Below, in pieces: positions 8,357 to 16,006 of a stretch of 64,000 nt of DNA (its first letter is position 1; each line of letters opens with the position of its first letter). The stretch comes from an uncultured Clostridia bacterium (GTDB lineage: Bacteria > Bacillota > Clostridia > Christensenellales > Borkfalkiaceae), in the NCBI GenBank assembly GCA_947625025.1, contig CANQMQ010000005.1, forward strand, positions 1-64,000. The letters run 5' to 3'. Below the pieces are notes generated by a model that saw nothing but the letters and a program-made list of their open reading frames with translations, was not told where the DNA came from and did not search any database. A program made the position numbers and the translations under genes.

Positions 8357-9262
8357 TTATGATACGCCGCCCTCCCCTTCACCGAGTGCAAAGGGATGGC
8401 GCACTGCATTTTGTTTGGGATCGATGCTATTTACCCGCAGGGCACGGAGGGCGCCCGCGTACCTGCTCTTTGCCCAATCGGCGAGCTCCGCCGTCTCGAA
8501 CAGGGCAAAGGAAGCGCTCCCGGAGCCCGTCATGCCCGCCCCGAGGGGCGAAAAACTGCGGGCGGCGAGGTAGGCCTCCTCCACGGCGGGGCACAGGGAC
8601 TTAGAAGCAGGGTACAGCGCATTGCCGAACCGCCGTGCCGCCTCGGGAGGGTTGCTCCCGATGAGGGTTACGGCCTCCCCCGTTCTGCTCCCGCCCCCGA
8701 GGGCAAGTTCATCGAAGGCATGGAAGGCCTCTTTAGAGGAGACCCCCTCCTTCGGGCAGAGCACGAGGAAGTGCAGTTTGACAAAGGGCAGGGGGGAAAT
8801 TTGCTCTCCGCGCCCCCGAAGGCGGGCGAGGCCGCCCGCAAGTTGGAAGCCCGTGTCGCTCCCCAACGTATCCGCAAGCGCCTTCATGGCACCCATGTCT
8901 GAGACGCCGTACAGTCTACCCATGCCCGCGATTACCGCGGCGGCATCGGCAGAGGAGCCACCCATGCCCGCACCGATGGGGATATTTTTGTAGACGGTGA
9001 TGTCTGCGCCGCCCGTCGAAAACGCCTTCACAAAGGCCTCTCCCGCGCGGAGGGCGTTGTTGTGTTCGGGGGGGATCCCCTCGCTCCCCATGCCATGCAT
9101 GGTAACGAAGATCAGCCCGTCTTTGCGCTTTTTGAGCACCACGCGGTCGCATAGGTCCACCGTGACGGCAAGCGAATCGAGGGTGTGAAACTCCCCTTCC
9201 TTTCCCGTAACATCGAGGGTAAGATTGAGTTTTGCATACCCATTCAGCTTGACGACGTTCAT
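8357..9262 (-). CDS. ispE: 4-diphosphocytidyl-2-C-methyl-D-erythritol kinase
   Basis: GHMP kinase of the non-mevalonate isoprenoid pathway; phosphorylates CDP-ME at the 2-OH. 301 residues. The N-terminal GYAKLNLTLDV and ATP loop PIGAGMGGSSADAAA (near residue 90) are diagnostic; the C-terminal GAGMTGSGSASFAL glycine loop is present. The start at 9262 (MNVVKLNGYAKLNL) matches the family N terminus; no Shine-Dalgarno is visible, and a promoter ends 6 nt upstream, so the mRNA should be leaderless. First gene of a two-gene operon. Confidence 0.95.
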   Translation of the reverse strand: MNVVKLNGYAKLNLTLDVTGKEGEFHTLDSLAVTVDLCDRVVLKKRKDGLIFVTMHGMGSEGIPPEHNNALRAGEAFVKAFSTGGADITVYKNIPIGAGMGGSSADAAAVIAGMGRLYGVSDMGAMKALADTLGSDTGFQLAGGLARLRGRGEQISPLPFVKLHFLVLCPKEGVSSKEAFHAFDELALGGGSRTGEAVTLIGSNPPEAARRFGNALYPASKSLCPAVEEAYLAARSFSPLGAGMTGSGSASFALFETAELADWAKSRYAGALRALRVNSIDPKQNAVRHPFALGEGEGGVS

Positions 9263-9268
9263 AGTTGC

Positions 9269-9297
9269 ATTGTACCACGTTTCCCGCCGAATTGCAA
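9269..9297 (-). promoter_or_regulatory. Leaderless promoter of ispE
   Basis: TTGCAA, 17-nt spacer, TACAAT (9274-9269), then six bases to the ATG. The geometry is identical to the promoter at 6469-6497. Confidence 0.75.
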
Positions 9298-9316
9298 GAG
9301 AAAATGGCAAAAAGGC

Positions 9317-9344
9317 TTGGGTTAGGTGAGAAATGGTATATAAT
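9317..9344 (+). promoter_or_regulatory. Possible promoter of the XRE gene
   Basis: TTGGGT (9317-9322), 16-nt spacer, TATAAT (9339-9344). A second TATAAT at 9414-9419 lacks a good -35. Confidence 0.5.
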
Positions 9345-9377
9345 ATAGGATAGAAGAAATCGGCAGGAAGTCAATTC

Positions 9378-9451
9378 CGTGGAACTCCACGAGAGAAAAT
9401 TTTGCCGATTTCATATAATAAAATCGTGGAATCCCGATATGGCATTCCACG
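9378..9451. promoter_or_regulatory. Two CGTGGA/TCCACG inverted repeats (operator candidates)
   Basis: CGTGGAACTCCACG at 9378-9391, and CGTGGAAT (9425-9432) with ATTCCACG (9444-9451), both in the leader of the XRE gene and flanking its second -10-like box. Probable autoregulatory sites. Confidence 0.6.
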
Positions 9452-9461
9452 ACGGAAGTGT

Positions 9462-9701
9462 ATGAAAACCAACGAAGCAATCTTAAAACGAATCGAAGAA
9501 ATATGCGCCGAGAAGGGAAAGAATGTCTGTAGGGCCTGCCTTGGCGGCGGGAAATCTCCTTCAGCGCTCTATGACCTCATCAAGGGCAGGACGAAATGCC
9601 CGAAGGTAACGACGATCAAGAGCTTCTGCGAAGGAGCGGGGATCACCTTATCCGAATTCTTTGATCGGGATTACTTCAATGATGCGGAGGACGAAGATTG
9701 A
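9462..9701 (+). CDS. Small XRE-type helix-turn-helix regulator
   Basis: 79 residues that are essentially one HTH domain: ILKRIEEICAEKG, then the turn SPSALYDLIKGRTKCPKVTTIKSFCEGAGITLSEFF. This is the Cro/C1 pattern in which the recognition helix follows the conserved S-x-L-x-x-(L/I)-x-x-G. An acidic tail ends the protein. The ATG at 9462 was chosen because the upstream extension in frame runs through the palindromic operator; only a weak GGAAG site precedes it. Divergent from ispE, followed by a strong terminator. DNA target probably its own leader. Confidence 0.85.
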   Translation: MKTNEAILKRIEEICAEKGKNVCRACLGGGKSPSALYDLIKGRTKCPKVTTIKSFCEGAGITLSEFFDRDYFNDAEDED

Positions 9702-9705
9702 ATAT

Positions 9706-9743
9706 GGGGTCCGAAATCGGAAAGATTTCGGACCCCTCTTTGT
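9706..9743 (+). terminator. Terminator of the XRE gene
   Basis: GGGGTCCGAAATC pairs perfectly with GATTTCGGACCCC and is followed by TCTTTGT. Confidence 0.9.
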
Positions 9744-9756
9744 ATTTCAAAACAAT

Positions 9757-11229
9757 TTACGATACGGTGCGGCGGCGGTAGACGATCACCCTCTGCCCTT
9801 CCTTGATGGGGAATTCGACATCGGGGTTGGATGCGGAGACCTCTTCGGGGGACTTGCGGAGGGACTTGGAGAGCTCCCAGAGCCCATCGCCCGCGCGGGG
9901 CACATACACGCTCACCGCGCTATCCTGTGCGGGCAGGGCGGGGCCCTCCTCTGCCCCCGAGACGAGCCTTGCCGCCGTCCGCCTATGCTCCTGCGTGCAG
10001 ATCTTGAGGGTGGCCTCCGCCTCAATTTCCCCCTCCTGTTTCTGCCGTGCGGACATGCCGCATACGAGTACGGATACGGTGCCCGAGACGAGCTCGGTCT
10101 CCACGGAAAACGGGAGGCTTATCTCGATGCCGCGGTGGGAGCCGTCCGAGCCGAGCACCAAGAGGGTTGCCATGGCCACGCCCTCGATGCGCCTTCCCTC
10201 TTGCGTATCGGCGAGGTTGGCCTCTGCCCGCTGAAGGGTGACGGCCTGCAACGAATCCGAGAAGTCGAGCGGCCCCGAGAGGGCGCACTTGCCCGAGACC
10301 CGTTCGGTGATGCAATTCATCTCTCCCACGCCCCCGCTTTCTGCCATTCCGAAGGCCAAGGTCGCGACATGGGTGGGGGAAAATGCGTCTGTGACGGCGT
10401 CTATCGCCACCTCCTCGTATACACATCCCTGCGCCGTCAAGGTAAACTCGGCAGACAGCCTGCACCTGCCCTTCTCCTCATCGGTATCCGCCCGAAGGCT
10501 CGCATCCACCACCGCGACCTGCGCCTCTGCCGTTGCTCCGAAGGTGGCCTGTTCGCAGGGCAGTTCGAGGGTGAAGGGCACCAACCGCTCAAACGAGGTC
10601 AGGTTGTTGCCCTTGAGGGCGAGGACGCAGAAGTTGATCTCCCCCTCCACCTTAAGAATGCCCGTCTCGGTGAGCAGATCGTGGATGCAGACCGTCTCGG
10701 TGTGTTGGAGGATATCGGAGGCGTAATCGGTCTCAAATTCATCGTCCTGCTCCGCGGTGCCCGTGACGAGGTGGGCGAGGAGCACGGTTACGGGTTCCCG
10801 CTTCATGATGAGGTCCCCGCCCGCAAGGTATTCGAAGTTTTGCTCCCCGAAGAGGGAGATATCGGCACCCAAGAGGGCGGTGGCGTACACGCTCGACCCC
10901 TCTCTGCGCACGGCGACGTTCTCCACCACAAGGGCGGCCCGTGCCGCAAGGGCGGGATAGCAGAAGTCGTCCTTTGCGGTAGCGGAGAATTCCACCCCCT
11001 TTTCGGCTCGGCATACCCGCTTTTCGGCATCCTCGTATACGATGGAGAAGTGCACCTTGCCGTAGTAACGGACCTCCCCGTTGCCCGCATCCGCACCCGT
11101 AAGCGCGGCGCTCGCATGCGCGGAGAGCACCGTCTCCACCTCCTGGCCGAACTTGCACTCCACCGCCGTCTGCGCGGTGAGCTGTTTGAGTTTTCCGTAT
11201 CCGCGGAAGGTTGCCGTCGTCGTATTCAT
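9757..11229 (-). CDS. DUF3794 (SipL-like) protein with C-terminal LysM domain
   Basis: 490 residues. Consecutive DUF3794-type blocks (F.V.Y.D....V....... FS repeats around residues 50-110, 175-240, 300-360) are followed by a LysM-type domain at about 440-485 (YVPRAGDGLWELSKSLRKSPEEVSASNP). This architecture matches SipL, which binds SpoIVA at the forespore surface in clostridia; that role here is inference from the family. No signal peptide or membrane segment. ATG at 11229 preceded by GGGAG. Monocistronic; a dispersed repeat cluster lies upstream. Confidence 0.8.
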   Translation of the reverse strand: MNTTTATFRGYGKLKQLTAQTAVECKFGQEVETVLSAHASAALTGADAGNGEVRYYGKVHFSIVYEDAEKRVCRAEKGVEFSATAKDDFCYPALAARAALVVENVAVRREGSSVYATALLGADISLFGEQNFEYLAGGDLIMKREPVTVLLAHLVTGTAEQDDEFETDYASDILQHTETVCIHDLLTETGILKVEGEINFCVLALKGNNLTSFERLVPFTLELPCEQATFGATAEAQVAVVDASLRADTDEEKGRCRLSAEFTLTAQGCVYEEVAIDAVTDAFSPTHVATLAFGMAESGGVGEMNCITERVSGKCALSGPLDFSDSLQAVTLQRAEANLADTQEGRRIEGVAMATLLVLGSDGSHRGIEISLPFSVETELVSGTVSVLVCGMSARQKQEGEIEAEATLKICTQEHRRTAARLVSGAEEGPALPAQDSAVSVYVPRAGDGLWELSKSLRKSPEEVSASNPDVEFPIKEGQRVIVYRRRTVS

Positions 11230-11385
11230 GATGATTCTCCCTATTTTGGTTTCCCTCCATTCTATGCGGCAAATGCCTTGGGTATGCGGAAACTTTTTCG
11301 GGAACTTTTGCAGAATGCTGACGAATCCTTGGTGGCAAAGGCGGAATTGGTGGGAAAGGCGGGTAGGAGAAAGAGTGGAAGATGT

Positions 11386-11668
11386 CATGTCGATTACGCG
11401 AAGCTTCTGTTACTTCTAAGCGTGACACGAGCCCGCAGGGCGAGTAGCTTGCCGAGACATCTCGGGCTTCTAAGTGAGATTTCTCGACTCCGCTTCGCTC
11501 CGTTACTCGCGCTACGCGCTCGTGCCGCCGAAGTGGTTGCACAATCAGAAGCGGCGCTCGAAATGACAGGCCTTGTCACCCCGATCACGCGAGGCTTCTG
11601 TTACTTCTAAGGTTGACGCGAGCCCGCAGGGCGAGTAGTGCAGTCGAGGGGCCTCTGGCTCCTCCTAA
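11386..11668. repeat. Dispersed repeat cluster
   Basis: Contains the TGACACGAGCCCGCAGGGCGA module twice, the GAGATTTCTCGACTCCGC module, and the CGTGCCGCCG...TGGTTGCACAATCAG module also seen near 1081, 27411, 41640 and 49740. No coding sequence. Confidence 0.75.
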
Positions 11669-11688
11669 AAGAGATGGGCGAGGTATAA

Positions 11689-11708
11689 ATTCCCCCGATT
11701 CGGGGAAT
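11689..11708 (+). promoter_or_regulatory. Hairpin before veg enclosing a GGGGAA element
   Basis: ATTCCCC (11689-11695) pairs perfectly with GGGGAAT (11702-11708) over a 6-nt loop, 10 nt before the veg ATG. It overlaps a TATAAA -10-like box (11684-11689) and contains the only purine-rich element upstream of the start. Confidence 0.45.
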
Positions 11709-11717
11709 ACTTTGCCC

Positions 11718-11975
11718 ATGATCAAGCCGAAGCATGACATCGCGCATGTGAAGAAGAGCATTGCGGATTGCTTTCAGAAGCGGGTAGACGTCACCGTAAA
11801 CCTCGGGCGGAACAAGGTACAGCGGTACTGCGGGCTGCTCACGGGGGTGTACCCCGCCCTCTTCACCGTCTGCCCCGACGACAAATCCTATCTCGGCAAG
11901 ACTTCCTATTCCTATGCCGAAGTGCTCTGCGGGAGCGTTTCGGTAAAGCCCAAAAAAATAGAGGGCGGAGCGTAG
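11718..11975 (+). CDS. veg: Veg family protein
   Basis: 85-residue small basic protein of the Veg family: IKPKHDIAHVKKSIADCFQKRVDVTVNLGRNKVQRYCGLLTGVYPALFTV, the classic VKK...GxRVxLxxNxGRxKxxxxxGxLxxxYPxxF pattern. In Bacillus, Veg stimulates biofilm matrix gene expression and acts near the SinR/SlrR circuit; its biochemical action is not settled. The start at 11718 matches the family; the stop TAG lies in the loop of the following terminator. Confidence 0.93.
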   Translation: MIKPKHDIAHVKKSIADCFQKRVDVTVNLGRNKVQRYCGLLTGVYPALFTVCPDDKSYLGKTSYSYAEVLCGSVSVKPKKIEGGA

Positions 11976-11993
11976 TGCTCCGTCCTCTTCTTT
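11961..11993 (+). terminator. Terminator overlapping the veg stop
   Basis: GAGGGCGGAGC pairs with GCTCCGTCCTC, followed by TTCTTT; the TAG of veg is in the loop. Confidence 0.8.
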
Positions 11994-12003
11994 ATCGTTC
12001 TGT

Positions 12004-12882
12004 TTACGGGTTCGGCTGAGGGCCTACGGGAACGACCGTGGAATTGGGCATGGGAGGAAGGTTCGGGATATCGTTGGTGTGCGTATGCGAAACCTTCCAC
12101 TTGCGCACCTTGACGACGTACCAGAAGGAGAAGATACCGATGGTGATGATGGTGAGGAGCGTCCAGCAGACGATCTTTCCGAAGAGTTGGATGCCTCTGC
12201 CATCGAAGTTGAGACGGCAACCATCGATAATGGTGTGCTTCTTATACCAACGGTTGGTGTAGCAGACTGCCCAATACAGCCCGAAGCTCAAGGTGATGAG
12301 GGTGACGAAGAATGCCGCAAGGCGAACGCCGATGAGCCCGCCTGCCCCGCCGTCGAAGGTGGAAGAGCCTTCCACGGGCTCCCCGTTATCCGCAAAGTGG
12401 GTGTGCTTCACGATCCACTTCTCCTTTGCGATGGGCAGGAAGAAGAAGAGATAGATGGTGAGGGTGACGATGGAGAGCAGGATCCACAGGAGCCATCTTC
12501 CGAAGAGCTGAGCGCCCCTGCCGTCGAAGCGGAGCTGACGGCCGTGGATGTAAGTATGCTTACACTCCCATCTCTTCTCCCAGCAGAGCATGGCAGGCAG
12601 CAGCAGGGTGAGCGAGATGATGGATACGAGAATGGTGAGCAGCTGGATGAAGAAGTACGCAAAGGCGCCGCCCGTGAAGCGGGAAGGGTAGGTATCGACC
12701 GTCTCCACCGTCGCCATCGGAACATTTGTGCCGTTGTATACGGCTACGTTGTTGGGATCGTACGGCACGGGCGTATTGGTGGCGTTGTTGAGGACGGGGG
12801 GCGGAAGCATGGGCTTGCCGCAATTTGCGCAGAAGCGTGCGCCGTCCGGCATCTGTGCACCGCAGTGGCTGCAATAAATCAT
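12004..12882 (-). CDS. DUF898-like multi-pass membrane protein with N-terminal zinc ribbon
   Basis: 292 residues. Residues 1-25 form a zinc ribbon (CSHCGAQ...FCANCG). After a Pro/Asn-rich linker come about six membrane segments arranged as repeated units, each followed by a soluble W-x-x-K-H-T-x(2-6)-G-x-x-L-x-F-D-G-R-G motif, e.g. KHTYIHGRQLRFDGRGAQLFGRW and KHTIIDGCRLNFDGRGIQLFGKI. This repeated motif is typical of DUF898 (YjgN-like) proteins. Function unknown. Good GGAGG site and its own promoter. Confidence 0.8.
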   Translation of the reverse strand: MIYCSHCGAQMPDGARFCANCGKPMLPPPVLNNATNTPVPYDPNNVAVYNGTNVPMATVETVDTYPSRFTGGAFAYFFIQLLTILVSIISLTLLLPAMLCWEKRWECKHTYIHGRQLRFDGRGAQLFGRWLLWILLSIVTLTIYLFFFLPIAKEKWIVKHTHFADNGEPVEGSSTFDGGAGGLIGVRLAAFFVTLITLSFGLYWAVCYTNRWYKKHTIIDGCRLNFDGRGIQLFGKIVCWTLLTIITIGIFSFWYVVKVRKWKVSHTHTNDIPNLPPMPNSTVVPVGPQPNP

Positions 12883-12914
12883 ATCGGTTCCTCCGTGGGG
12901 GATGATTCGAATCT

Positions 12915-12943
12915 ATTATAATGGATAGCGGGCGGTTTGTAAA
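12915..12943 (-). promoter_or_regulatory. Promoter of the DUF898-like gene
   Basis: Minus strand TTTACA, 17-nt spacer, TATAAT. Confidence 0.75.
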
Positions 12944-13014
12944 GACTTCTTGTGAAAATATTTTTTGGAAATTTTGCCGCCGCCCGTATCGAGGGCCCCT
13001 ATTATGAGGTGCGC

Positions 13015-15657
13015 TTATTCGGGATCGGAGGGGTCGTCCTCAGACATGGGTGCCTCGGAATCGTCGGGATCGCCATCCTGCGGCACTCCATCATCGGCCT
13101 CCTCCCCCTCAGGCTCCCCTACGAGATCTTCGGGGGCGAGGTCTGCTGCCGTCTCCTCGGGGGCCTCGACTTCGGCCTCCTCGTCCTTATCGGTGACGGC
13201 AACCGTCGCCACGACGCCGTCTCTCACGTTCATGAGCTTGACGCCCCGCGTCGCCCTGCCGATGCGCGAAATGCTCTCGAGGTGCATGCGGATGACAATG
13301 CCCGCACTCGTGCCGAGCATGACGTCGTAGAGGTCGCTTGCGAGCTTCATGTGGGCGAGGGCGCCCGTCTTTTCGTTAAAGACACCCGCTTTAATGCCCT
13401 TGCCGCCCCGCGATTGCAGGCGGTAATCGGCGGGATCCGAACGCTTGCCGTACCCGTTTTCGGTGACGGTGAGGATATCGAAGCCCTCACGGAGCACGAG
13501 CATATCCACGGCTTCATCCTCACCCGTGAGGTAGATGCCGCGTACGCCTACCGTACCCCTGCCCATCGGGCGGACATCGGTCTCCTTGAAGCGGATGCAC
13601 TTGCCGCCCTTGGAGGCGATCATAATTTCATCGCCGCCGCCCGCGAACTGCACCGAGATGAGCTCATCGCCCTCCAAGATCTTGATGGCGATCTTGCCGT
13701 TCTTCATGATGCGTTCGAATTCGGACGTGGCGGTCTTTTTGATGATGCCCCGCTTGGTCGCCATCACGAGGTAGCCCGTGCCGTTCTCGTAGACGGGCAG
13801 AACCGCCGCGATCTTCTCCCCTTGGGCGAGGGGAAGGAGGTTGACGATCGCCCGCCCCCGTGCCTGCTTGTTGGCTTCGGGGATCATGTAGCCCTTCATC
13901 GAGAATACCTTGCCGAAGCTCGTAAAGAAGAGGATGGGTACGTGCGTCGAGCACACGAACATGCGCTCCACGAAGTCGTCCTCCTTGGGGCGGTGGCCCG
14001 TTACGCCCACGCCGCCGCGGTGCTGTGCCTTGTACTCCGCAAGGGGATACCGCTTGACGTAGCCGCCATGGGTGAGGGATATGACGACGTCCTCCTCGTC
14101 GATGAGGTCCTCATCCTCGATGTCTCCGAAGTCCACCGAGATCTCCGTCTTGCGTTCGGAGGGGTACTTCTCCTTGATGGTTTGAAGGTCGCTGCGGATG
14201 ATGGCGAGGATCCTGCTCTCGTGGGCGAGGATGTCCCGAAGGTCTGCAATGGTCGCGTGGAGCCCTTCGAGTTCCTCCTTGAGCTTCTCCACCTCGAGGG
14301 AGGTGAGGCGCTGAAGGCGCATCTCCAAGATGGCGTTTGCCTGCTTTTCGGAGAGCTCGAAACTTGCGATGAGCTTGGCGCTTGCATCGTTCTTATCCGA
14401 GGATTCCTTGATGATGCGAATGACTTCATCGATGTTGGCAAGGGCGAGCACCAACCCCTCCACGATGTGGGCGCGCTCCTCCGTCTTGTTGAGATCGAAG
14501 CGGGTGCGGCGGGTGATGACGTCCTTCTGGTGGTCGAGGTAGTAGGCGAGGATCTCACGCAGGTTGAGGTACTTGGGCTCGGTGCCGTTCTCCACGAGGG
14601 CGAGCAGGATGATGCCGTCCGAGACCTGCAGATTGGTATGCTTATAGAGGGTGTTGAGCACGACCTGCGCATTGGCATCCTTCTTGCATTCAATGACGAT
14701 CCGAAGCCCCTCTCTGCCCGATTCTTCCCGGATATCCGAGATGCCCTCGATGCGTTTATCCTTTACCATGTCCGCGATCTGCACGATGAGCTGTGCCTTG
14801 TTGACCTGGTAGGGAATTTCGGTGACGATGATGCGGGAACGGGCGTTCGCACCCGTGCCGTGCTCCTCGATCTCACACTTGGAGCGAATGACGATGTTGC
14901 CCTGCCCCGTGCGGTATGCCTTGCGGATGCCGCTCCTGCCCATAATGACGCCCCCCGTGGGGAAATCGGGCGCGGGAATGTAATCCATGAGCTCCTCGAT
15001 GGTGATATCGGGGTTGTCGATCATGGCGATGGTGCCGTCTATCACCTCTGCGAGGTTGTGGGGCGGGATGTTGGTCGCCATACCCACGGCGATGCCGTCC
15101 GAACCGTTGACGAGAAGGTTGGGGAAGCGGGCGGGGAGCACGGCGGGCTCCATCTCGATGCCATCGAAGTTGGGGAAGAAATCTACCGTCTCCTTATCGA
15201 GGTCGCGGAGCATTTCGGCGGCAAGCTTCGTGAGCCGTGCCTCCGTATAACGCATGGCGGCGGGCGGGTCTCCATCCACCGAACCGAAGTTGCCGTGCCC
15301 GTCTACGAGGGGGAAGTTGATGGAGAAATCCTGCGCAAGGCGCACCAAGGCATCGTATACCGAGCTATCCCCGTGCGGGTGGAATTTACCCATGACGTCG
15401 CCGACGATACGGGCGCACTTGCGGTACGCCTTATCGTTGTACAGCCCCATTTCGTGCATGGCATACAGGATGCGGCGGTGGACGGGCTTCAAGCCGTCCC
15501 GCACATCGGGAATGGCACGCGTCTTATTGACTGCCATAGCGTATGCGATGAAGGAACGCTTGAGTTCATCGTTGACTTCCACATCGAGGATGCGCGTCAT
15601 TGCAAGCGTCTTTTTGAATTCTTCGGTCAGTTCTGGTGATGTTTCTCTCTTTGCCAT
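13015..15657 (-). CDS. gyrA: DNA gyrase subunit A
   Basis: 880 residues. The active tyrosine is in [10 protein letters not shown] near 120. The quinolone-resistance region reads [13 protein letters not shown], with Ser and Asp at the positions equivalent to E. coli 83 and 87, i.e. the susceptible type. The C-terminal beta-pinwheel has a GyrA box reading QHRGGVG rather than QRRGGKG. A ~55-residue, very acidic tail ([10 protein letters not shown]...SEDDPSDPE) follows. Start at 15657 ([14 protein letters not shown]) with GGAG 7 nt upstream; longer in-frame starts fall inside the intergenic repeat. Downstream partner of gyrB, separated by 349 nt of repeats. Confidence 0.97.
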   Translation of the reverse strand: MAKRETSPELTEEFKKTLAMTRILDVEVNDELKRSFIAYAMAVNKTRAIPDVRDGLKPVHRRILYAMHEMGLYNDKAYRKCARIVGDVMGKFHPHGDSSVYDALVRLAQDFSINFPLVDGHGNFGSVDGDPPAAMRYTEARLTKLAAEMLRDLDKETVDFFPNFDGIEMEPAVLPARFPNLLVNGSDGIAVGMATNIPPHNLAEVIDGTIAMIDNPDITIEELMDYIPAPDFPTGGVIMGRSGIRKAYRTGQGNIVIRSKCEIEEHGTGANARSRIIVTEIPYQVNKAQLIVQIADMVKDKRIEGISDIREESGREGLRIVIECKKDANAQVVLNTLYKHTNLQVSDGIILLALVENGTEPKYLNLREILAYYLDHQKDVITRRTRFDLNKTEERAHIVEGLVLALANIDEVIRIIKESSDKNDASAKLIASFELSEKQANAILEMRLQRLTSLEVEKLKEELEGLHATIADLRDILAHESRILAIIRSDLQTIKEKYPSERKTEISVDFGDIEDEDLIDEEDVVISLTHGGYVKRYPLAEYKAQHRGGVGVTGHRPKEDDFVERMFVCSTHVPILFFTSFGKVFSMKGYMIPEANKQARGRAIVNLLPLAQGEKIAAVLPVYENGTGYLVMATKRGIIKKTATSEFERIMKNGKIAIKILEGDELISVQFAGGGDEIMIASKGGKCIRFKETDVRPMGRGTVGVRGIYLTGEDEAVDMLVLREGFDILTVTENGYGKRSDPADYRLQSRGGKGIKAGVFNEKTGALAHMKLASDLYDVMLGTSAGIVIRMHLESISRIGRATRGVKLMNVRDGVVATVAVTDKDEEAEVEAPEETAADLAPEDLVGEPEGEEADDGVPQDGDPDDSEAPMSEDDPSDPE

Positions 15658-15695
15658 TCTATAACTCCGAAAATTGTTTTTGGGAAATAAGGATT

Positions 15696-15976
15696 GGGGG
15701 GGGGTTCCAAATGTGGATTCCGATTGGAATTCACCCCTTCCGCCCCTTCGGGGCACCCCTTGCGGCGGTAGGAACCGCCACAAGGTCCGTCGCGCCTGTC
15801 TGCGCTCCCGTCGCGGCACAGTTCACAGCGCACTGCGCTGTTGAACAATATTGTGCCGCTCCTCCCTCGAGGGGTGGGCAAGGCTGAGCCGCCCTCTCTC
15901 CTCATCCCGAACCCCCCGAAGGGGGGTGAGCGGATCGTTCTCTCGCCCTCGCTACGCTCGGGCTCGGAATGAGGGG
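15696..15976. repeat. Repeat cluster between gyrB and gyrA
   Basis: Includes the CACCCCTTCCGCCCC...GGGGCACC module also at 975, and CTCATCCCGAACCCCCC / GGGCTCGGAATGAGG borders. It fills almost the whole gyrB-gyrA gap. Confidence 0.75.
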
Positions 15977-16006
15977 GATGGAACTTCGGGATGAGGAGGA
16001 ACGGGG

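Noticed and set aside
12883-13014. gyrA terminator in the gap before the DUF898-like gene
   Set aside because: Only a weak GCCC/GGGC hairpin without a proper T run is present, so I did not list it.
15657-15819. Longer N terminus of GyrA
   Set aside because: The extra 54 residues are translated dispersed repeat; the ATG at 15657 has a ribosome-binding site and matches the family.
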